10,948 bases of DNA from JACRBK01 sp964427955 (GTDB taxonomy: Bacteria > Chloroflexota > Anaerolineae > Aggregatilineales > Aggregatilineaceae): NCBI GenBank assembly GCA_964427955.1, contig CAYRWY010000176.1:1-10948 (forward strand), given 5' to 3'. Below the pieces are notes generated by a model. That model had not been told where the DNA came from, did no database searches, and saw only the letters and a program-made list of their open reading frames with translations. A program made the translations under genes and the position numbers. This document shows, piece by piece, positions 6,601 through 10,948 of this stretch; positions within the stretch are counted from its first letter, which is position 1, and the number at the start of each line of letters is the position of its first letter.

Positions 6601-8172
6601 CAGCCGGGATCGACCATCAAACCCATCGTCTACCTGGCGGCGTTCGAACCGGACTCTCTGGGACGCTACTGGACACCCTCGACGGTGGTCTGGGACGTTT
6701 ATTCCGACTTCAACGGCTACGTGCCCACCAATTTCGACAACCTGTATCACGGCCCGATGACGGTGCGCCATGCCCTGGGTAATTCGATCAACATCCCCGC
6801 CGTGAAGGCGATGAACTTCACGGGGGTGGAGCGTTTCATGGACATGGCCAACCGGTTCGGGTTGGAATTCCCGCTGGGCGATCCCATCGCCTTGAACGCC
6901 GGGCTGACCACCGCCCTGGGGGCCGTCGAAGTGCGGTTGTTCGACATGACCTCGGCCTATGCCACGCTGGCCAGCAACGGGCGCCGCGTCGATCCCTACG
7001 CGATCCTGTATATCCAGGACAGCAAAGGGAACGAGATTTATCACGCAGACACGGCGCCGGAAGGCTTGCAGGTCATCAGCCCGGAATATGCCTATCTGAT
7101 GACCGACATCCTGTCCGACAGCGATGCCCGGGCCTTCGAGTTTGGCTATGGCTGGCCGCTGGATATGACCGATGGCCGTCCCGCCGCCGTCAAGACGGGG
7201 ACGACCAACGACAGCCGCGACATCTGGACAATCGGGTATACGCCGGATTACGCGGTCGGGGTGTGGGTGGGCAATTCGGACAACCGGCCCATGTACGGGG
7301 CCATCGGCTATTCCGGGGCGGCCCCCATCTGGAACGACGTGATGACCACCGCTCACCAGGGCGTCACCGTCAAGCAGTTTGGCCGACCCGCGAACATCAG
7401 CGAAAAACAGGTCTGTGACGACTCAGGGGCCGAACCGTCCGAGGGCTGTGACGGGCGCGTGCACACGGACATCTTCGCCAACACCGCGCCGCCGCCCACG
7501 TCGGATAAGGACATCTTCCGCGCGCTGCAAATCGACGAGTTCACCGGCAAGCTGGCCAACCAGTCCTGCGCCGACGACGTGAAGACGGTCAATTTCGTGG
7601 TCATCGACGACCCCACGGCGGTCACCTGGATCAACACGACCTCTGACGGCAACGCCTGGGCGACCCAGCGCAACATCCAGACGCCGATCACGCAGCCGCC
7701 CACCGACTACTGCGACCCCAGCCAGCCGCGGCCTTACGTGGTGATCAGCAACCCGGTGCAGGATGCTACCGTCCAGGGCGTTCTGACGATGTTTGGCACG
7801 GTCAACGTGCCCAATTTCCACCATTACGAAATCCGTTATGGCGTCACGTTCACGCCCACGACGTTCAGCGATCCGCTGGTGGTCCAGACGACCCAATGGA
7901 CGCAGCCGGATTCGCCGCTCGGCCAGTTCGATACGCGCGCGCTCCAAAATGGGCAGTACACGCTGCGGCTGATCGCGTACGATACCCAGGGGCACAGCGT
8001 GACCCGCGACATCCGGATCAACGTGGTCAATGCCCAGGCGACGCCGGTACCCTCCATTCCTACCGCCGCTCCTACCCTGACCCCAGCCGTGCCGGACGCG
8101 TTCCCCACCCCGGCTGTGGTTACGCCAGCCCCCGGACTGGCCCCCACCTGGACGCCGATCACCAACGGCTAG
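3682..8172 (+). CDS. class A penicillin-binding protein (GT51 glycosyltransferase + transpeptidase) with giant cytoplasmic tail
   Basis: This 1496-residue bifunctional enzyme polymerises lipid II into glycan strands and cross-links stem peptides outside the membrane. Residues 1-560 form an acidic Pro/Glu/Gln/Ala-rich cytoplasmic tail with four Trp motifs (W30, W48, W94, W149) and a SHOCT-like, Trp-rich module at 325-385. A transmembrane helix lies at about 564-591. The GT51 domain (about 605-800) has catalytic Glu654 in ENEKFY, GASTITQQLAK near 685-695, RKIIE and EILEIYLNEIFYG. The transpeptidase (about 870-1215) has STIK with Ser977, SIN at 1035-1037 and KTGT at 1171-1174. Residues 1349-1455 look like an Ig-like (Big-type) domain, and a Thr/Pro-rich tail ends the protein. 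Typical class A enzymes are 700-900 residues; the excess is mostly the N-terminal tail. It has its own promoter. Assignment is secure; the tail's role is unknown. Confidence 0.96.
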   Translation: MADNKQPLSDAGPEQPTPRSARPPEGLTGWHEPPVEEGSSHPVETGAWYTPPNALPEPEPEAVELAPQVEAPAEPSDLRQEELPDTAPAPSGAWFVPAEAQLDQRLTEAREPIAETQAVALQPDEPTPSADETQPQIETQPQLAASEGWASPQEQQPVVADEVPAAATAAMAVEPDGQQAASPETPAAEQEPLLEVQAEQEAQTIEPQDQEATRLLSSKETPTPKPGSIQSVSQEPEIAPGSTPQPQTTAPQPDSPGLSPAEAALLAEQRARGVVDSTQASLSDAELPGRSSTVTPASTEPQPVAETPAAEAPADSTNTAAFEEVERKVKILRQQYQTGQLTREQFQAELRRLMILGDDGHWWMLGVESDRWYHYDGKAWVASNPPGYEERVRGSAVRTETGVQEVVADTGLAQEPKATLPVSSGEESMLLPKRVPQVDPNATLVSPSTPFLEPVRSSEAATQQKARQVEAGGELGGYVPSPIQDQQIPARPGAAEPTMRSDAVSPDLTIARGAAAPAAGALAAAGAISTPAKPQYRIGEFPQPDYAEALGSERDRNFYLKWSIRISVAAIIGGMALTLIVLLAMIGYYFYKVDQYSGAVASLRDRASNFETTLIMDTNGQVLAEFSDPNTGQRTSVPLNQISPWLIDATVATENEKFYDDPGFSVSAILRAVYQNLTAGGTVSGASTITQQLAKALVLDTELSSQRTAERKIIEIIVASEIKRKYTKNEILEIYLNEIFYGNFAYGIEAASRTYFNKPASDLNPAEAAFLAGLPQSPATYDPVVNREAAMNRMQSVLRLMAEANGTGCIYIQHDDTTPSGIPNGGGVCIIANPQPDGSMMYYSKTSLDPEPKELTLDLALVETATFKRPEFKATHPHFVNYVWQQLEDKYGSQAIYSAGYRVYTTLDEKIQNGAEQSVSQRLGELQARGIDATNASVVVIRPSDGAVIAMVGSADYYNDQIDGQVNVAFTGQQPGSTIKPIVYLAAFEPDSLGRYWTPSTVVWDVYSDFNGYVPTNFDNLYHGPMTVRHALGNSINIPAVKAMNFTGVERFMDMANRFGLEFPLGDPIALNAGLTTALGAVEVRLFDMTSAYATLASNGRRVDPYAILYIQDSKGNEIYHADTAPEGLQVISPEYAYLMTDILSDSDARAFEFGYGWPLDMTDGRPAAVKTGTTNDSRDIWTIGYTPDYAVGVWVGNSDNRPMYGAIGYSGAAPIWNDVMTTAHQGVTVKQFGRPANISEKQVCDDSGAEPSEGCDGRVHTDIFANTAPPPTSDKDIFRALQIDEFTGKLANQSCADDVKTVNFVVIDDPTAVTWINTTSDGNAWATQRNIQTPITQPPTDYCDPSQPRPYVVISNPVQDATVQGVLTMFGTVNVPNFHHYEIRYGVTFTPTTFSDPLVVQTTQWTQPDSPLGQFDTRALQNGQYTLRLIAYDTQGHSVTRDIRINVVNAQATPVPSIPTAAPTLTPAVPDAFPTPAVVTPAPGLAPTWTPITNG

Positions 8173-8234
8173 TCGCCAGGGCCACTTCTCGACCATTGAG
8201 CATCCAGGGCGTATCTCACCATACGCCCTGGCGA
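8173..8234 (+). other. two competing inverted repeats in the gap before the GNAT gene
   Basis: CCAGGGCGTAT at 8204-8214 pairs perfectly with ATACGCCCTGG at 8221-8231 (11 bp, 6-base loop). TCGCCAGGGC at 8173-8182, directly after the penicillin-binding protein stop, pairs perfectly with GCCCTGGCGA at 8225-8234 (10 bp, 42-base loop). Both use the same 3' arm, so only one can form, and the second covers the first two bases of the GAGG ribosome-binding site at 8233-8236. No T-run follows. This could be a weak terminator, an RNA stabiliser or a translational switch. I see no promoter in this 69-bp gap. Confidence 0.6.
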
Positions 8235-8241
8235 GGTTTCC

Positions 8242-9135
8242 ATGAGCGTAAACTGGCACGATCGCTACCAACTCCGGCGCGAGCCGGATCGCACGATTCG
8301 CACGATGACCTATGCGGACGTCCCTAACGTCGTGGCGCTCGCCACCCGCGTGGGCTGGACGCACCAGGCGCGCGACGTGGAACGCCTGATTCACTGGTCC
8401 CCGGATGGCTGTTTTGTGATGGTCGAGCCTGAAGGAAAGCTGGTAGGGACGGTCACGACGACCTCCTACCACACCGAGTTAGCGTGGATCGGCATGTTGA
8501 TCGTCGATCCGGACCGCCAGCGGCGAGGGCTGGGCGGGCAGTTGATGCGCGCCGCCCTGGATCACCTGATCGCACGCGGGACCCAGCGTATCATGCTCGA
8601 CGCCAGCGACGCCGGACGCCCGCTCTACCAGACATTGGGTTTTCGGGAGCTGTACAAGGTCGAACTGTGGGAAGGACGGGCCAGTACCTACCTTGGCCCG
8701 CGCGCCCGGCGCCTGCGCCGCGACGATTTCCCGGCGGTGTTGGACCTGGATCGGGCGCTCTTCGGCCTGGATCGCGCGCATATCCTGACGCGGCTGTTGG
8801 AAGAATATCCCAACCTGGCCTGGGTCGATTATCAGCAGGGCAAAGTCGCGGGCTATTTGCTAGGGCGACCGGCCAAAATCGGCTACGCCCTCGGCCCCTG
8901 GATGAGCCAGAGCACGGCTTCCTCCGAACGGCTGCTGCTCTCGGCGCTGGAGCAGCTTCAGGGTCACGAGATCCGGTTCCACATCCCAGACTGCAATGGG
9001 CGCAGCGTGGTGCTCGCCAGCGATCATAACCTGCGGCGGATTCGCCAAAATACACGCATGATCTATGGGGATGCCCAGCCGGTCAGCCGCGAGATGATGG
9101 CCGAATTGGCGGTCGCCTCGCTGGCCACAGGATGA
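8242..9135 (+). CDS. two-domain GNAT-family N-acetyltransferase (YitH-like)
   Basis: This 297-residue protein probably moves an acetyl group from acetyl-CoA to an amine on an unknown small molecule or protein. The N-terminal domain (about 18-145) is a standard GNAT fold: WIGMLIVDPDRQRRGLGGQL contains the acetyl-CoA loop Q/RxxGxG at residues 93-98, and LYQTLGFRELYKVELWEG is the usual 'YxxxGF' strand. Residues 150-295 form a second, diverged domain (GYLLGRPAKIGYALGPW, then RQNTRMIYGD) like the Acetyltransf_18 domain of YitH-type proteins. GAGG lies 5 bases before the ATG. It follows the penicillin-binding protein gene by 69 bp on the same strand, with a hairpin but no visible promoter between, so it may be expressed by read-through. 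Its stop is one base from the stop of the convergent gene. Substrate unknown. Confidence 0.9.
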   Translation: MSVNWHDRYQLRREPDRTIRTMTYADVPNVVALATRVGWTHQARDVERLIHWSPDGCFVMVEPEGKLVGTVTTTSYHTELAWIGMLIVDPDRQRRGLGGQLMRAALDHLIARGTQRIMLDASDAGRPLYQTLGFRELYKVELWEGRASTYLGPRARRLRRDDFPAVLDLDRALFGLDRAHILTRLLEEYPNLAWVDYQQGKVAGYLLGRPAKIGYALGPWMSQSTASSERLLLSALEQLQGHEIRFHIPDCNGRSVVLASDHNLRRIRQNTRMIYGDAQPVSREMMAELAVASLATG

Positions 9136-9136
9136 T

Positions 9137-9730
9137 TTACCGGTAGCCGGGGGCCAGCAGCGACAGCGCCTCGACCAGCAGCGGCAGACCGACGATGTCG
9201 TGCCAGTGTCCATCCTGGGGACCGAGTGAGGCCCAACAGTCTACGGCCAGTTCACTGACCATCGCATGGTGAACGTACTCGGCGTGCACCGAGTCCGCCA
9301 GCATGATCAGGGTATAGGTGTGTTGGCGCGCTGTGGTTACTTCGGAAGTATCGAGGCGGCTGAAAGGCTCCTGCCGCATCTGATCCAACGTGGGAAGTGA
9401 CGTATACCCGGCGGGCAGACAGTCGCCCTCGATCTCCGCGATGATCAGTTCGAGGCCGTGTTGTTCGAGCACATGCAGACGTTCGACAAAGCCGCTGAGC
9501 GTCACCTGACCGCGCCAGTCCAGCGCCGCCGGAGAGGGCCAGACGGCCAGCGTCGGGCCGCCGGAGACGCCCCAGGCCAGGCTGAGTTCGCCCTCAGCCC
9601 CATCCAGACTGAATTTGCCTTGCGGGCCTGCCGCCTGAACGGACTGCGCGCCGGATTGGACCCACAGCATCGACTGGGCGTAGGACGGTATCCGCCACCC
9701 GGCTTTTTCGGTTACCAGAGAAGTATTCAT
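9137..9730 (-). CDS. conserved-looking hypothetical protein downstream of kinase-receiver gene
   Basis: I do not recognise this 197-residue protein. It has no membrane segment, signal peptide or clear catalytic motif and looks like a soluble mixed alpha/beta protein. Trp and Gly residues mark an N-terminal beta-type half (about 10-80: AGWRIP, MLWVQ, LSLAWG, DWRGQVTL). The more helical C-terminal half is His-rich (QHTYTLIMLAD, HAEYVHHAM, GHWHDIVGLP). It begins 4 bp after the stop codon of the kinase/response-regulator gene on the same strand, with only a weak AGGG 2 bases before the ATG, so translation is probably coupled to that gene. This spacing suggests a shared task, but the sequence does not say whether it is a partner, target or bystander. 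Reality as a gene rests on the tight coupling and the lack of any competing plus-strand gene. Confidence 0.8.
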   Translation of the reverse strand: MNTSLVTEKAGWRIPSYAQSMLWVQSGAQSVQAAGPQGKFSLDGAEGELSLAWGVSGGPTLAVWPSPAALDWRGQVTLSGFVERLHVLEQHGLELIIAEIEGDCLPAGYTSLPTLDQMRQEPFSRLDTSEVTTARQHTYTLIMLADSVHAEYVHHAMVSELAVDCWASLGPQDGHWHDIVGLPLLVEALSLLAPGYR

Positions 9731-9734
9731 CGCC

Positions 9735-10948
9735 CTAGAAGTTGTGCAAATCTTCGAGCATGATCAACCCGCGCCGCAGCGCAATGAGCGAGGCATCCGT
9801 GCGCGACTTGGCTCCCAGGGTGTTGATCAGCACCAGGAGCTGTTCGTCTACGATCTGCGGGTCCAGACGCAGCCGTTCGGCAATCTGGTCATTGCTCATC
9901 CCCGAGGCGATCCCCATCAGGATGGCGCGATCCAGGTCGCTCAGGCGAGGCGCGTGGTTGGAGTCCTGAGAGACCAACCCCTGGACCACCCGCTCCGCTA
10001 CGCCGCGTCCCAACACGAGGTTGCCATCCGCTACGTCACGCACTGCCCGGACCAGCTCATCCTCACCCGTCGTCTTCAACACGTAGCCGTGCGCCCCGGC
10101 CCGCAGCGCCCGCACGATGTAGCTGTCTTCATCGCGCCCGGTCAGCACCAGGACTTTGAGTTCAGGCCAGGTCGAACGAATCTGCGGCAGAATGTCCAGG
10201 CCGCTGGTTCCCGGCATGTTCAGATCGAGCAGGATCAGGTCCGGGCCGGCCTGGCGCACCATCTTGAGCGTCTGTTCGCCGTCGTCGGCTTCGCCCACGA
10301 TGACCATATCTTCCTGCTCGCCGAGGAACAGCGCGAGACTGGTCCGCAAGACGCGGTGATCATCGGCCAGTCCCACCCGGATCACACCCGTAGCGGCTTC
10401 CTCAGGCAGTTCTACCGGCTCCAGTTCGGGCGGGGTCACCACCGCCACCTGCGTATCTATCGTGCGATCCGTCAGAGGAGACAGCTCCGCCAGAGCCGAC
10501 GCCATCGCGCCTGCCGATTCGAAACGGGCTTCCGGGTGTTTGGCCAGGGCTTTCAGAATCACCTGTTCCAACGCCAGAGGAATTTCAGGCACCATTTCGC
10601 TGGGCGGCTTGGGGGGCTTCTTCACCTGTTGGAGCAGCAGCACGCCAATATCGTCGGCATCGAAGGGCAGCACCCCCGTCACCAACTCGTACAAGACCAC
10701 GCCCGTCGAGTAAATGTCGGTCCGCGGGGTCAGGGGCAGCCCCTGGGCCTGCTCCGGCGACAGGTAGGCAGGCGTGCCAATGATACGCCCGGTCGCCGTC
10801 AGCCGCTTCGTTTCACCCGAAATCGCCAGCCCGAAATCCATGATCTTGAGCTGGCCGGTGGGCGTAATGTGAATGTTGGCCGGTTTGATGTCACGGTGAA
10901 TCAACTGCTGGCGGTGGGCATAATCCAGCGCCACACAGATCTGGCGTC
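9735..10948 (-). CDS. Ser/Thr protein kinase fused to response-regulator receiver and LuxR-like HTH, N-terminally truncated
   Basis: The gene runs off the right edge; about 403 residues are visible, starting in the kinase C-lobe (the GTG at 10934 is internal). Numbering from the first complete codon, the Hanks-type kinase has HRDIKPAN at 17-24, IMDFG at 35-39, GTPAYLSPEQ at 57-66 and DIYSTGVVLYEL, so the C-lobe is intact to about 155. The N-lobe with its ATP lysine lies outside. After an acidic Pro/Glu linker, a receiver domain (about 189-305) has the acidic pair in ADDH, phospho-acceptor Asp241 in LLDLNMPG, Thr269 and Lys291, so it looks able to accept phosphate. Residues 335-403 resemble a NarL/LuxR helix-turn-helix but with altered recognition-helix residues. 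The protein joins Ser/Thr and Asp phosphorelay chemistry in one chain; its inputs are not visible. It overlaps nothing and is followed 4 bp on by the 197-residue gene. Confidence 0.95.
   Translation of the reverse strand, partial: RQICVALDYAHRQQLIHRDIKPANIHITPTGQLKIMDFGLAISGETKRLTATGRIIGTPAYLSPEQAQGLPLTPRTDIYSTGVVLYELVTGVLPFDADDIGVLLLQQVKKPPKPPSEMVPEIPLALEQVILKALAKHPEARFESAGAMASALAELSPLTDRTIDTQVAVVTPPELEPVELPEEAATGVIRVGLADDHRVLRTSLALFLGEQEDMVIVGEADDGEQTLKMVRQAGPDLILLDLNMPGTSGLDILPQIRSTWPELKVLVLTGRDEDSYIVRALRAGAHGYVLKTTGEDELVRAVRDVADGNLVLGRGVAERVVQGLVSQDSNHAPRLSDLDRAILMGIASGMSNDQIAERLRLDPQIVDEQLLVLINTLGAKSRTDASLIALRRGLIMLEDLHNF

Noticed and set aside
5050..7356. 768-codon open frame on the minus strand opposite the penicillin-binding protein gene
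   Set aside because: The plus strand encodes all conserved GT51 and transpeptidase motifs here. The antisense product is an Arg/Gly/His/Asp-rich shadow with no recognisable domain.
7423..8472. 349-codon minus-strand open frame spanning the penicillin-binding protein and GNAT genes
   Set aside because: It crosses two real genes on the other strand, has shadow-like composition and shows no motif or convincing ribosome site.
9140..9150. CCGG-x3-CCGG inverted repeat near the convergent stop codons as a shared terminator
   Set aside because: A 4-bp stem with no T-run on either strand is not a credible terminator.

Overview
The window is a GC-rich bacterial chromosomal segment carrying eight protein genes, six on the plus strand and two on the minus strand. 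There is no tRNA, rRNA, CRISPR array, insertion sequence or phage signature. The style of several proteins suggests a member of the Chloroflexota, probably Anaerolineae-like. The signs are extracytoplasmic proteins ending in Thr/Pro-rich tails, a bifunctional penicillin-binding protein with an extracellular Ig-like module, a 'GWxxP' and SHOCT/tryptophan-rich cytoplasmic tail, and a Ser/Thr kinase fused to a response regulator. This placement is inference from sequence style, not from a marker-gene search.

Left part (1-3011): the window opens inside metK (S-adenosylmethionine synthetase), which lacks only its first few codons and ends at a strong intrinsic terminator. A clear promoter follows and drives a probable two-gene unit. 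Its first gene is a single-pass membrane protein of unknown function with a valine/proline beta-type repeat. Its second is a class I SAM-dependent methyltransferase with a C-terminal zinc-ribbon-like module. A terminator hairpin overlaps the methyltransferase stop codon.

Middle part (3012-8241): a MaoC-type hotdog-fold dehydratase stands alone. Next comes a very long (1496-residue) class A penicillin-binding protein with its own extended -10 promoter. About 560 of its residues lie before the transmembrane helix, in an acidic, Pro/Glu/Gln-rich cytoplasmic tail carrying four GWxxP-like motifs and a SHOCT-like module. The glycosyltransferase and transpeptidase domains outside the membrane look complete. 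The 69-bp gap after it contains two mutually exclusive inverted repeats that end at the ribosome-binding site of the next gene.

Right part (8242-10948): a two-domain GNAT acetyltransferase converges, with one base between stop codons, on a minus-strand pair. That pair is a hybrid Ser/Thr protein kinase / response regulator / HTH protein (its start lies beyond the window) followed 4 bp later by a 197-residue protein I do not recognise. The points most worth a second look are the kinase-receiver fusion with its unknown partner, the repeated tryptophan motifs in the penicillin-binding protein tail, and the competing hairpins. No complete new system can be claimed from this window.
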